64,000 nucleotides of DNA from Closterium sp. NIES-65 (GCA_948144175.1 CANXME010000774.1:434001-498000), one strand, 5' to 3'. Shown: positions 1-11,740, numbered from the stretch's first letter. Program-made: numbers and translations. Notes: generated by a model from the sequence alone, not told the origin.

Positions 1-2100
1 AAGCAAAGGAAGAGCAAGCGGAGGAAGCACAAGCAGAGGAAGCGTAAGCAGAGGAAGCGCAAGAAGAGGAAGTGCAAGCATAGGAAGCGCAAGCAGAGGA
101 AGCGCAAGCAGAGGAGCACAAGCAGAGGAAGTGCAAGCAGAGGAAGCGCAAGCAGAGGAAGAATAAGCAGAGGAAGCGCAAGCAGAGGAAGCGCAAGCAG
201 AGGAAGCGCAAGCAGAGGAAGCGCAAGCAGAGGAAGCACAAGCAGAGGAAGCACAAGCAGAGGAAGCGCAAGCAGAGGAAGCACAAGCAGAGGAAGCACA
301 AGCAGAGGAGCCCAAGCAGAGGAAGCGCAAGCAGAGGAAGCGCAAGCAGAGGAAGAGCAAGCAGAGAAAGCACAAGCAGAGGAAGCACAAGCAGCGGAGG
401 CACAACTAGAGGAAGCGCAAACAGAGGAAGCAGAAGCAGAGGAAGCGCAAGCAGAGGAGCGCAAGCAGAGGTAGCGCAAGCAGAGGAAGTGCAAGCAGAG
501 GAAGCAGAAGCAGAGGAAGCACAAGCACAGGAAGCGCAAGCAAAGGAAGCACAAGCAGTGGAAGCACAAGCACAAGAGCCCAAGCAGAGGAAGCACAAGC
601 AGAGGAAGCACAAGCAGAGGAAGCACAAGCAGAGGAAGCGCAAGCAGAGGAAGCACAAGCAGAGGAAGTGCAAGCAGAGGAAGCGCAAGCAGAGGAAGCA
701 CAAGTAGAGAAAGCGCAAGCAGAGGAAGCGCAAGCAGAGGAAGCACAAGCAAACGAATCGCAAGCAGAGGAAGCACAAGCAGAGGAAGCACAGGCAGAGG
801 AAGCACAAGCACAGGAAGCACAAGCGGAAGAAGCACAAGCCGAGGAAGCGCAAGCAGAGGAAGCACAGCAGAGGAAGCACAAGCAGAAGAAGCGCAAGAA
901 GAGGAAGCACATGCAGAGGAAGCACAAGCAGAGGAAGCACAATTAGAGGAAGCACAAGCAAAGGAAGCACAAGCAGAGGAAGCGCAAGCAGAGAAAACAT
1001 AAGGAGAGGAAGCACAAGCAGAGGAAGCGTAAGTAGAGGAAGCGCAAGAAGAGGAAGCACAAGCAGAGGAAGCCTAAGCAGAGGAAGCGCAAGCACAGGA
1101 AGCACAAGCAGAGGAAGCACAAGCAGAGAAGCGCAAGCAGAGGAAGCGCAAGCAGAGGAAACGCAAGCAGAGGAAGCACAAGAAGAGGAAGCGCAAGTAG
1201 AGGAAGCACAAGCAGAAGAAGCACAAGAAGAGGAAGCGCATGCGGAGGAAGCATAAGCAATGAAAGCACAAGCAGAAGAAGCGCAAGCAGAGGAAGCACA
1301 AGAAAAGGAAGCGCACTCAGAGGAAGCACAATCAGAGGAAGCGCAAGCAGAGGAAGGGCAAGCAGAGGAAGCACAAGCAGAGGAAGCACAAGCAGAGGAA
1401 GCGCAAGCAGAGGAAGCACAAGTAGAGGAAGCGCAAGCAGAGGAAGCGCAAGCAGAGGAAGCACAAGCAGAGGATGCGCAAGTAGAGGAAGCACAAGCAG
1501 AGGAAGCACAAGTAGAGGAAGCACAAGCAGAGGAAGCATAAGCAGAGGAACCACAAGCAGAGAAGCCTAAGCAGAGGAAGCGCAAGCAGAGGAAGCGCAA
1601 GCAGAGGAAGTGCAATCTGGGAAGCCTAAGCAGAAGAAGCGCAAGCACAGGAAGCACAAGCAGAGGAAGCACAAGCAGAGAAGCGCAAGCAGAGGAAGGG
1701 CAAGCAGAGAAAACGCAAGCAGAGGAAGCACAAGGAGAGGAAGCGCAAGTAGAGGAAGCACAAGCAGAAGAAGCACAAGAAGAGGAAGCGCAAGCGGAGA
1801 AAGCACAAGCAATCAAAGCACAAGCAGAAGAAGCGCAAGCAGAGGAAGCACAAGAAGAGGAAGCGCACTCAGAGGAAGCACAATCAGAGGAAGCGCAAGC
1901 AGAGGAAGCGCAAGCAGAGGAACCACAAGCAGAGGAAGCACAAGCAAAGGAAGCGCAAGCAGAGGAAGCACAGGCAGAGGAAGCGCAAGCAGAGGAAGCG
2001 AAAGCAGAGGAAGCACAAGCAGAAGATGCGCAAGTAGAGGAAGCACAAGGAGAGGAAGCACAAGTAGAGGAAGCGCAAGCAGAGGAAGCATAAGCAGAGG
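1..2100 (+). repeat. Left-arm HOR block, copy 1
   Basis: Matches 9628-11610 through shared rare variants. GGAGCACAAG at about 114 pairs with 9741, GAGCCC at 308 with 9935, AAGCAGCGGA at 389 with 10016, CGAATCG at 754 with 10351, TGCAATCTGG at 1611 with 11148, and GCGCACTC at 1863 with 11415. The offset steps from 9,627 to 9,597, 9,537, 9,552 and 9,507, mostly in whole-monomer jumps. The copies therefore diverged by gain and loss of 15-bp units as well as by point change. The true left end lies outside the window. Confidence 0.88.
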
Positions 2101-5100
2101 AAGCACAAGCAGAGAAAGCGTAAGCAGAGGAAGCGCAAGCAGAGGAAGCAAAAGCAGGAAGCACAAGTAGAGGAAGCAGAAGCAGATAAGCGCAAGCAGA
2201 GGAAGCCCAAGCAGAGAAAGCACAAGCAGAGGAAGCGCAAGTAGAGGAAGCACAAGCAGAGGAACCGCAAGCAAAAGAAGCACAAGCGGAGGAAGCACAA
2301 GCAGAGGAGCGCAGGCAGAGGAAGCGTAAGCAAAGGAAGAGCAAGCAGAGGAAGCACAAGCAGAAGAAGCGTAAGCAGTGGAAGCGCAAGAAGAGGAAGC
2401 GCAAGCAGAGGAAGCGCAAGCAGTGGAAGCGCAAGTAGAGGAAGCACAAGCAGGAAGCACAGGCACAGGAAGCACAAGCAGAGGAGCGCAAGCAGAGGAA
2501 GCACAAGCAGAGGAAGCACAAGGAGAGGAAGCGCAAGGAGAGGAAGCACAAGCAGAGGAAGCGCAAGCAGAGGAAGCACAAGCAGAGGAAGCGCAAGCAG
2601 AGGAGCGCAAGCGGAGGAAGCGTAAGCAAAGGAAGAGCAAGCAGAGGAAGCACAAGCAGAGGAAGCGTAAGCAGAGGAAGCGCAAGAAGACGAAGCGCAA
2701 GCAGAGGAAGCCCAAGCAGAGGAAGCGCAAGCAGAGGAAGCACAAGCAGATGAAGCACAAGCAGAGGAAGCGCAAGGAGAGGAAGCACAAGCAAAGGAAG
2801 CGCAAGCAGAGGAAGCACAAGCAGAGGAAGCGCAAGCAGAGGAGCGCAAGCAGAGGAAGCGTAAGCAAAGGAAGAGCAAGCAGAGGAAGCACAAGCAGAA
2901 GAAGCGTAAGCAGAGGAAGCGCAGGAAGAGGAAGCACAAGTAGAGGAAGCGCAAGCAGAGGAAGCGCAAGCAGAGGAAGCGTAAGCAGAGGAAGCGCAAG
3001 CGGAGGAAGCACATGCAGGAAGCACAAGCAGAGGTAGCAGAAGCAGAGGAGCGCAAGCAGAGGAAGCGGGAGCAGAGGAAGCACAAGAAGAGGAAGCGCA
3101 AGCAGAGGAAGAACAAGAAGAGGAAGCACAAGCAGAGGAGCGCAAGTAGAGGAAGCGCAAGCAGAGGAAGCGTAAGTAGAGGAAGCACAAGCAGAGGAAG
3201 CACAAGCAAAGGAAGCGCAAGTAGAGGAAGCGTAAGAAGAGGAAGCACAAGCAGAGGAAGCGCAAGCAGAGGAAGCACAAGCAGAGGAAGCACAAGCAGA
3301 GGAAGCACAAGCAGAGGAAGCACAAGCAAAGGAAGCACAAGCAGAGGAGCCCAAGTAGAGGAAGCGCAAGCAGAGGAAGCGCAAGCAGAGGAAGCGCAAG
3401 CAGAGGAAGCGCAAGCAGAGGAAGCGCAAGCAGAGGAAGCGCAAGCAGAGGAAGCGCAAGCTGAGGAAGCGTAAGCAGAGGAAGCACAAGTAGAGGAAGC
3501 GCAAGCAGAGGAAGCACAAGCAGAGGAAGCATAAGCAGAGGAAGCACAAGCAGAAAAAGGGCAAGCAGAGGAAGCGCAAGCAGAGGAAGCGCAAGAAGAG
3601 GAAGCACAAGCAGAGGAAGCGCAAGCAGAGGAAGCACAAGCAGAGGAAGCGCAAGCAGAGGAAGCACAAGCAGAGGAGCGCAAGTAGAGGAAGCGCAAGC
3701 AGAGGAAGCGCAAATAGAGGAAGCGCAAGCAGAGGAAGTGCAAGCAGAGGAATCGCAAGAAGAGGAAGCACAAGCAGAGGAGCGCAAGCAGAGGAAGCAC
3801 AAGCAGAGGAAGCACTAGCAAAGGTAGCGCAAGTAGAGGAAGCACAAGCAGAGGAAGCACAAGCAGAGGAAGCACAAGCAGAGGCAGCACAAGCAGAGGA
3901 GCGCAGGCAAAGGAAGCGTAAGCAAAGGAAGAGCAAGCAGAGGAAGCACAAGCAGAGGAAGCGTAAGTAGTGGAAGCGCAAGCACAGGAAGCACAAGCAG
4001 AGGAAGCGCCAGGAGAGGAAGCACAAGCAGAGGAAGCGCAAGCAGAGGAAGCACAAGCAGAGGAAGCGCAAGTAGAGGAGCGTAAGAAAAGGAAGAGCAA
4101 GCAGAGGATTCACAAGCAGAGGAAGCACAAGCGGAGGAGCGCAAGTAGAGGAAGCGCAAGCAGAGGAAGCATAAGCAGAGAAAGCGCAAGCAGAGGAAGC
4201 ACAAGCAGAGGAAGCGCAAGCAGAGGAAGCACAAGCAGAGGAAGCACAACCAAAGAGCACAAGCAGAGGAAGCGCAAGCAGAGGAAGCGCAAGTAGAGGA
4301 AGCACAAGCAGAGGAAGCACAAGCAGAGGAAGCACAACCAAAGAGCGCAAGTAGAGGAAGCGCAAGCAGAGGAAGCGCAAGTAGAGGAAGCACAAGCAGA
4401 GGAAGCACAAGCAGAGGAAGCACAAGTAGAGGAAGCGCAAGCAGAGGAAGCACAAGCAGAGGAAGCACAAGAAGAGGAGCCCAAGCAGAGAAAGCGCAAG
4501 CAGAGAAAGCGCAAGCAGAGGAAGCGCAAGTAGAGGAAGCGCAAGCAGAGGAAGCGCAAGCATAAGAAGCGCAAGCAGAGGAAGCGCAAGTAAAGGAAGC
4601 GCAAGCAGAGGAAGCGTAAGCAGAGGAAGCACAAGCAGAGGAAGCGCAAGCAGAGGAAGCACAAGCTGAGGAAGCATAAGCAGAGGAGGCATAAGCAGAG
4701 AAAGCGCAAGCAGAGGAAGCGCAAGCAGAGGAAGCGCAAGCAGAGGAAGCGCAAGCAGAGGAAGCGCAAGCAGGGGAAGCACAAGCAGAGGAAGCGCAAG
4801 CAGAGGAAGCACAAGCAGAGGAAGCGCAAGCAGAGGAAGCACAAGTAGAGGAGCGCAAGCAGAGGAAGCGCAAGCAGAGGAAGGTCAAGCAGAGGAGCGC
4901 AAGCAGAGGAAGCGCAAGCAAAGGAAGCACAAGCAGAGGAAGCACAAGCAGAGGAAGCACAAGCAGAGGAAGCGCAAGCAGAGGAAGCACAAGCAGAGGA
5001 AGCACAAGCAGAGGAGCGCAAGCAGAGGAAGCGTAAGCAAAGGAAGAGCAAGCAGAGGAAGCACAAGAAGAGGAAGCGTAAGCAGAGGAAGCGCAAGAAG

Positions 5101-7220
5101 AGGAAGCGCAAGCATAGGAAGCGCAAGCAGAGGAAGCGCAAGAAGAGGAGCACAAGCAGATGAAGTGCAAGCAGAGGAAGCGCAAGCAGAGGAAGAACAA
5201 GCAGTGGAAGCGCAAGCAGAGGAAGCGCAAGCAGAGGAAGCGCAAGCAGAGGACGCGCAAGCAGAGGAAGCACAAGCAGAGGAAGCACAAGCAGAGGAAG
5301 CACAAGCAGAGGAAGCACAAGCAGAGGAAGCACAAGCAGAGGAGCCCAAGCAGAGGAAGCGCAAGCAGAGGAAGCGCAAGCAGAGGAAGATCAAGCAGAG
5401 GAAGCACAAGCAGAGGAAGCACAAGCAGAGGTAGCGCAAGCAGAGGAAGCGCAAGCAGAGGAAGCGCAAGCAGAGGAAGCGTAAGCAGAGGAAGCGCAAG
5501 CAGAGGAAGCACAAGCAGAGGAAGCACAAGCAGAGGAAGCAAAAGCAGAGGAGCCCAAGTAGAGGAAGCGCAAGCAGAGGAAGCACAAGCATAGGAAGCG
5601 CAAGCAGAGGAAGCACAAGAAGAGGAAGCACAAGCAGAGGAAGAACAACCAAAGAGCACAAGCAGAGGAAGTGCAAGCAGAGGAAGCGCAAGTAGAGGAA
5701 GCACAAGCAGAGGAAGCACAAGTAGAGGAACCACAAGCAGAAGAAGCGCAAGCAGAGGAAGCGCAAGCAAAGGAAGCAAAAGCAGAGGAAGCGCAAGCAG
5801 AGGAAGCACAAGCAGAGGAAGCACAAGCAGAGAAAGCGCAAGCAAAGGAAGCACAAGCAGAGGAAGCAGAAGCAAAGGAGCCCAAGGAGAGAAAGCGCAA
5901 GCAGAGGAAGCGCAAGCAGAGGAAGCGCAAGCAGAGGAAGCGCAAGCAGAGGAAGCGCAAGCAGAGGAAGCGCAAGCAGAGGAAGCGCAAGCACAAGAAG
6001 CGCAAGCAGAGGAAGCGTAAGCAGAGGAAGCACAAGCAGAGGAAGCGCAAGCAGAGGAAGCACAAGCTGAGGAAGCATAAGCAGAGGAAGCATTAGCAGA
6101 GAAAGCGCAAGCAGAGGAAGCGCAATCAGAGGAAGCGCAAGCAGAGGAAGCGCAAGCAGAGGAAGCGCAAGGAGAGGAAGCACAAGCAGAGGAAGCGCAA
6201 GCAGAGAAGCACAAGCAGAGGAAGCGCAAGCAGAGGAGGCACAAGCAGAGGAGCGCAAGCAGAGGAAGCGAAAGCAGAGAAAGCACAAGAAGAGGAGCGC
6301 AAGCAGAGGAAGCGCAAGCAAAGGAAGCACAAGCAGAGGAAGCGCAAGTAGAGGAAGCACAGGCAGAGTAAGCGCAAGCAAAGGAAGCACAAGCAGAGAA
6401 AGCACAAGCAGAGGAGCGCAAGCAGAGGAAGCGTAAGCAAAGGAAGAGCAAGCAGAGGAAGCACAAGCAGAGGAAGCGTAAGCAGAGGAAGCGCAAGAAG
6501 AGGAAGCGCAAGCATAGGAAGCGCAAGCAGAGGAAGCGCAAGCAGAGGAGCACAAGCAGAGGAAGTGCAAGCAGAGGAAGCGCAAGCAGAGGAAGAACAA
6601 GCAGAGGAAGCGCAAGTAGAGGAAGCGCAAGCAGAGGAAGCGCAAGCAGAGGAAGCGCAAGCAGAGGAAGCACAAGCAGAGGAAGCACAAGCAGAGGAAG
6701 CGCAAGAAGAGGAAGCATAAGCAGAGGAAGCACAAGCAGAGGAGCCCAAGCAGAGGAAGCGCAAGCAGAGGAAGCGCAAGCAGAGGAAGAGCAAGCAGAG
6801 AAAGCACAAGCAGAGGAAGCACAAGCAGCGGAAGCACAACTAGAGGAAGCGCAAGCAGAGGAAGCACAAGTAGAGGAAGCACAACCAAAGAGCACAAGCA
6901 GAGGAAGCGCAAGTAGAGGAAGCACAAGCAGAGGAAGCACAAGCAGAGGAACCACAAGCAGAAGAAGCGCAAGCAGAGGAAGCGCAAGCAGAGGAAGCAA
7001 ACGCAGAGGAAGCGCAAGCAGAGGAAGCACAAGCACATGAAGCACAAGCAGAGAAAGCGCAAGCAGAGGAAGCACAAGCAGAGGAAGCACAAGCAAAGGA
7101 GCCCAAGCAAAGAAAGCGCAAGCACAGGAAGCGCAAGCAGAGGAAGCGCAAGCAGAGGAAGCACAAGCTGAGGAAGCATAAGCAGAGGAAGCATAAGCAG
7201 AGAAAGCGCAAGCAGAGGAA
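2101..7220 (+). repeat. Irregular HOR tract with GCGTAAGC/GGAAGAGC modules
   Basis: Satellite without a clean tandem period. It is built from recurring modules that start with GCGTAAGCAAAGGAAGAGC, at about 2324, 2620, 2859, 3916, 5031 and 6431. The module continues into the next tract at 7526, 8196, 8954, 9416 and 9624. Between modules are runs of near-consensus monomers, for example 3356-3475. The unit GCGCAATCAG at 6120 starts a stretch related to 7221 and 8643. No gene or unique sequence is present. Confidence 0.8.
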
Positions 7221-8472
7221 GCGCAATCAGAGGAAGCGCAAGCAGAGGAAGCGCAAGCAGAGGAAGCGCAAGCAGAGGAAGCACAAGCAGAGGAAGCGCA
7301 AGCAGAGAAGCACAAGTAGAGGAAGCGCAAGCAGAGGAAGCACAAGCAGAGGAGCGCAAGCAGAGGAAGCGCAAGCAGAGGAAGCACAAGCAGAGGAGCG
7401 CAAGCAGAGGAAGCGCAAGCAAAGGAAGCACAAGCAGAGGAAGCGCAAGTAGAGGAAGCACAAGCAAAGGAAGCGCAAGCAGAGGAAGCACAAGCAGAGA
7501 AAGCACAGGAGCGCAAGCAGAGGAAGCGTACGCAAAGGAAGAGCAAGCAGAGGAAGCACAAGCAGAGGAAGCGTAAGCAGAGGAAGCGCAAGAAGAGGAA
7601 GCGCAAGCATAGGAAGCGCAAGCAGAGGAAGCGCAAGCAGAGGAGCACAAGCAGAGGAAGTGCAAGCAGAGGAAGCGCAAGCAGAGGAAGAACAAGCAGA
7701 GGAAGCGCAAGCAGAGGAAGCGCAAGCAAAGGAAGCGCAAGCAGAGGAAGCGCAAGCAGAGGAAGCACAAGCAGAGGAAGCACAAGCAGAGGAAGCGTAA
7801 GCAGAGGAAGCACGAGCACAGGAAGCACAAGCAGAGGAGCCCAAGTAGAGGAAGCGCCTGCAGAGGAAGCGCAAGCAGAGGAAGAGCAAGCAGAGAAAGC
7901 ACAAGCAGAGGAAACACAAGCAGAGGAAGCGCAAGCAGAGGAAGCACAAGCAGATCAAGCACAAGCAGAGGAGCGCAAGCAGAGGAAGCATTAGCAAAGG
8001 AAGAGCAAGCAGAGGAAGCACAAGCAGAGGAAGCGTAAGCAGAGGAAGCGCAAGAAGAGTAAGCGCAAGCATAGGAAGCGCAAGCAGAGGAAGCGGAAGC
8101 AGAGGAGCATAAGCAGAGGAAGCACAAGCAGAGGAAGCGCAAGCAGAGGAAGCACAAGCAGAGAAAGCACAAGCAGAGGAGCGCAAGCAGAGGAAGCGTA
8201 AGCGAAGGAAGAGCAAGCGGAGGAAGCACAAGCAGAGGAAGCGTAAGTAGAGGAAGCGCAAGAAGAGGAAGCGCAAGCATAGGAAGCGCAAGCAGAGGAA
8301 GCGCAAGCAGAGGAGCACAAGCAGAGGAAGTGCAAGCAGAGGAAGCGCAAGCAGAGGAAGAACAAGCAGAGGAAGCGCAAGCAGAGGAAGCGCAAGCAGA
8401 GGAAGCGCAAGCAGAGGAAGCGCAAGCAGAGGAAGCACAAGCAGAGGAATCACAAGCAGAAGAAGCGCAAGC
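7221..8472 (+). repeat. 1,428-bp tandem HOR, copy 1
   Basis: Pairs with 8643-9900. GCGCAATCAG lies at 7221 and 8643 (offset 1,422), GGAGCACAAG at 7643 and 9071, CAGATCAAGC at 7951 and 9379, and the next GGAGCACAAG at 8313 and 9741 (offset 1,428 for the last three). The internal spacing of the GGAGCACAAG module alternates 670 and 758 bp, which sum to 1,428. The period is a multiple of 3 and fits 96 monomers with 12 single-base losses. The stretch 8473-8642 re-enters the module seen near 7303 rather than continuing the copy. Confidence 0.85.
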
Positions 8473-8642
8473 AGAGAAGCACAAGTAGAGGAAGCGCAAG
8501 CAGAGGAAGCACAAGCAGAGGAGCGCAAGCAGAGGAAGCGCAAGCAGAGGAAGCACAAGCAGAGGAAGCGCAAGCAGAGGAAGCACAAGCTGAGGAAGCA
8601 TAAGCAGAGGAAGCATAAGCAGAGAAAGCGCAAGCAGAGGAA

Positions 8643-9900
8643 GCGCAATCAGAGGAAGCGCAAGCAGAGGAAGCGCAAGCAGAGGAAGCGCAAGCAGAGG
8701 AAGCACAAGCAGAGGAAGCGCAAGCAGAGAAGCACAAGTAGAGGAAGCGCAAGCAGAGGAAGCACAAGCAGAGGAGCGCAAGCAGAGGAAGCGCAAGCAG
8801 AGGAAGCACAAGCAGAGGAGCGCAAGCAGAGGAAGCGCAAGCAAAGGACGCACAAGCAGAGGAAGCGCAAGCAGAGGAAGCACAAGCAGAGGAAGCGCAA
8901 GCAGAGGAAGCACAAGCAGAGAAAGCACAAGCACAGGAGCGCAAGAAGAGGAAGCGTACGCAAAGGAAGAGCAAGCAGAGGAAGCACAAGCAGAGGAAGC
9001 GTAAGCAGAGGAAGCGCAAGAAGAGGAAGCGCAAGCATAGGAAGCGCAAGCAGAGGAAGCGCAAGCAGAGGAGCACAAGCAGAGGAAGTGCAAGCAGAGG
9101 AAGCGCAAGCAGAGGAAGAACAAGCAGAGGAAGCGCAAGCAGAGGAAGCGCAAGCAAAGGAAGCGCAAGCAGAGGAAGCGCAAGCAGAGGAAGCACAAGC
9201 AGAGGAAGCACAAGCAGAGGAAGCGCAAGCACAGGAAGCACAAGCACAGGAAGCACAAGCAGAGGAGCCCAAGTAGAGGAAGCGCCTGCAGAGGAAGCGC
9301 AAGTAGAGGAAGAGCAAGCAGAGAAAGCACAAGCAGAGGAAACACAAGCAGAGGAAGCGCAAGCAGAGGAAGCACAAGCAGATCAAGCACAAGCAGAGGA
9401 GCGCAAGCAGAGGAAGCGTAAGCAAAGGAAGAGCAAGCAGAGGAAGCACAAGCAGAGGAAGCGTAAGCAGAGGAAGCGCAAGAAGAGGAAGCGCAAGCAT
9501 AGGAAGCGCAAGCAGAGGAAGCGCAAGCAGAGGAGCATAAGCAGAGGAAGCACAAGCAGAGGAAGCGCAAGCAGAGGAAGCACAAGCAGAGAAAGCACAA
9601 GCAGAGGAGCGCAAGCAGAGGAAGCGTAAGCAAAGGAAGAGCAAGCGGAGGAAGCACAAGCAGAGGAAGCGTAAGCAGAGGAAGCGCAAGAAGAGGAAGC
9701 GCAAGCATAGGAAGCGCAAGCAGAGGAAGCGCAAGCAGAGGAGCACAAGCAGAGGAAGTGCAAGCAGAGGAAGCGCAAGCAGAGGAAGAACAAGTAGAGG
9801 AAGCGCAAGCAGAGGAAGCGCAAGCAGAGGAAGCGCAAGCAGAGGAAGCGCAAGCAGAGGAAGCACAAGCAGAGGAATCACAAGCAGAAGAAGCGCAAGC
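8643..9900 (+). repeat. 1,428-bp tandem HOR, copy 2
   Basis: Second copy of the 7221-8472 unit, with the same order of rare variants at offset 1,422-1,428. The GGAATCACAAG unit lies near 8446 in copy 1 and near 9874 here. Beyond about 9900 the copies diverge and the sequence belongs to the block shared with window positions 270-2100. Confidence 0.84.
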
Positions 9901-11610
9901 AGAGGAAGCACAAGCAGAGGAAGCACAAGCAGAGGAGCCCAAGCAGAGGAAGCGCAAGTAGAGGAAGCGCAAGCAAAGGAAGAGCAAGCAGAGAAAGCAC
10001 AAGCAGAGGAAGCACAAGCAGCGGAAGCACAACTAGAGGAAGCGCAAACAGAGGAAGCACAAGTAGAGGAAGCACAAGCAGAGGAGCGCAAGCAGAGGAA
10101 GCACAAGCAGAGGAAGTGCAAGCAGAGGAAGCAGAAGCAGAGGAAGCACAAGCACAAAAAGCGCAAGCAGAGGAAGCACAAGCAGTGGAAGCACAAGCAC
10201 AAGAGCCCAAGTAGAGGAAGCACAAGCAGAGGAAGCGCAAGCAGAGGAAGCACAAGCAGAGAAAGTGCAAGCAGAGGAAGCACAAGCAGAGGAAGCACAA
10301 GTAGAGGAAGCGCAAGCAGAGGAAGCGCAAGTAGAGGAAGCACAAGCAGACGAATCGCAAGCAGAGAAAGCACAAGCAGAGGAAGCACAGGCAGAGGAAG
10401 CACAAGCACAGGAAGCACAAGCTGAAGAAGCACAAGCCGAGGAAGCGCAAGCAGAGGAAGCACAGCAGAGGAAGCACAAGCAGAAGAAGCGCAAGCAGAG
10501 GAAGCACATGCAGAGGAAGCACAAGCAGAGGAAGCACAATTAGAGGAAGCACAAGCAAAGGAAGCACAAGCAGAGGAAGCGCAAGCAGAGGAAGCATAAG
10601 GAGAGGAAGCACAAGCAGAGGAAGCGTAAGTAGAGGAAGCGCAAGAAGAGGAAGCGCAAGCAGAGGAAGCCTAAGCAGAGGAAGCGCAAGCACAGGAAGC
10701 ACAAGAAGAGGAAGCACAAGCAGATAAGCGCAAGCTGAGGAAGCGCAAGCAGAGGAAACGCAAGCAGAGGAAGCACAAAAAGAGGAAGCGCAAGTAGAGG
10801 AAGCACAAGCAGAAGAAGCACAAGAAGAGGAAGCGCATGCGGAGGAAGCATAAGCAATGAAAGCACAAGCAGAAGAAGCGCAAGCAGAGGAAGCACAAGA
10901 AGAGGAAGCCCACTCAGAGGAAGCACAATCAGAGGAAGCGCAAGCAGAGGAAGCGCAAGCAGAGGAAGCACAAGCAGAGGAAGCACAAGCAGAGGAAGCG
11001 CAAGCAGAGGAAGCACAAGCAGAGGAAGCGCAAGCAGAGGAAGCGCAAGCAGAGGAAGCACAAGCAGAGGATGCGCAAGTAGAGGAAGCACAAGCAGAGG
11101 AGCCTAAGCAGAGGAAGCGCAAGCAGAGGAAGCGCAAGCAGAGGAAGTGCAATCTGGGAAGCCTAAGCAGAAGAAGCGCAAGCACAGGAAGCACAAGCAG
11201 AGGAAGCACAAGCAGAGAAGCGCAAGCAGAGGAAGGGCAAGCAGAGGAAACGCAAGCAGAGGAAGCACAAGGAGAGGAAGCGCAAGAAGAAGAAGCACAA
11301 GAAGAGGAAGCACAAGCAGAAGAAGCACAAGAAGAGGAAGCACAAGCGGAGAAAGCACAAGCAATGAAAGCACAAGCAGAAGAAGCGCAAGCAGAGGAAG
11401 CACAAGAAGAGGAAGCGCACTCGGAGGAAGCACAATCAGAGGAAGCGCAAGCAGAGGAAGCGCAAGCAGAAGAAGCACAAGCAAAGGAAGCACAAGCAGA
11501 GGAAGCGAATGCAGAGGAAGCACAAGCAGAAGATGCGCAAGTAGAGGAAGCACAAGGAGAGGAAGCACAAGTAGAGGAAGCGCAAGCAGAGGAAGCATAA
11601 GCAGAGGAAG
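9628..11610 (+). repeat. Left-arm HOR block, copy 2 (beside the junction)
   Basis: Second copy of the block at 1-2100, recognised by the same ordered set of rare variants. It ends about 80 bp before the orientation switch at 11689/11690. The unusual unit TGCAATCTGG (11148), which breaks the monomer pattern, occurs only here and at 1611. Confidence 0.86.
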
Positions 11611-11639
11611 CACAAGCAGAGGAGCCCAAGCAGAGGAAG

Positions 11640-11740
11640 CGCAAGCAGAGGAAGCGCAAGCAGAGGAAGCGCAAGCAGAGGAAGCGCAAACACTTCCTCT
11701 GCTTACACTTCCTCTACTTGCGCTCCTCTACTTGTGCTTC
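11640..11740. other. Head-to-head inversion junction of the satellite
   Basis: Left of the junction the sequence ends in purine monomers (GAAGCGCAA, ending 11689). It continues directly with pyrimidine-orientation monomers (ACACTTCCTCTGCTTAC, from 11690). The spacer is essentially zero, so the two arms form a long imperfect inverted repeat centred near 11690 that could fold into a hairpin or cruciform. The arms are not mirror images in detail. The left arm has four plain GCG units beside the junction and then a GGAGCCC 14-mer, whereas the right arm has GCTTACACTT, CTACTTGCGCTCC and CTTTTGC variants. That argues against a simple fold-back read artefact. Confidence 0.93.

Larger units (their letters stand above)
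4885..10032 (-). other. Stop-free run of 1,715 codons; not judged a gene
   Basis: Minus-strand (pyrimidine) reading of the left arm. It shows the same pentapeptides (SSACA, LPLLA, FLCLR) and the same switching at 14-bp units as runs in the right arm. It spans the 1,428-bp tandem HOR, whose length is a multiple of 3, so the frame pattern is simply repeated. No recognisable domain or start context is present. Confidence 0.92.
1..11689 (+). repeat. 15-bp satellite array, left arm (purine strand on +)
   Basis: Uninterrupted tandem array of GAAGCRCAAGCAGAG with the purine-rich strand on +. Frequent variants are GCG/GCA at the R site, AAGTAG or AAGAAG for AAGCAG, GCGTAAG for GCGCAAG, and AAGCATAGG. 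Fourteen-bp units (GAGGAGCGCAAG, GAGGAGCCCAAG or GAGGAGCACAAG) occur every few tens to few hundreds of bases. Rarer 13-bp units (AAGCAGGAAGC or ATGCAGGAAGC, an AG lost) lie near 2152, 2451 and 3013. No unique sequence interrupts the array, and it runs off the left edge of the window. No gene is supported here. All open frames are repeat readings. Confidence 0.98.

Noticed and set aside
1260-1541. Purine-strand EEAQA open frames as remnants of a real coding gene
   Set aside because: The runs are short (about 60-250 codons), end at the common TAA/TAG variants or at 14-bp units, and occur wherever the array has few such variants. An ancestral coding origin is kept only as a hypothesis.
4885-10032. 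1,715-codon minus-strand frame as a cysteine-rich or membrane protein
   Set aside because: The L-rich, C-rich and S/A-rich segments are simply the frames of CTCTGCTTGYGCTTC. Apparent hydrophobic stretches follow repeat phase, not membrane-segment architecture.
11640-11740. Fold-back (palindromic read) artefact at the inversion
   Set aside because: Variants next to the junction differ between arms (GCG runs and GGAGCCC on the left; TTACAC, CTACTTGCG and CTTTTGC on the right), so the arms are not mirror copies. Assembly mis-join is not excluded and is listed as a check.
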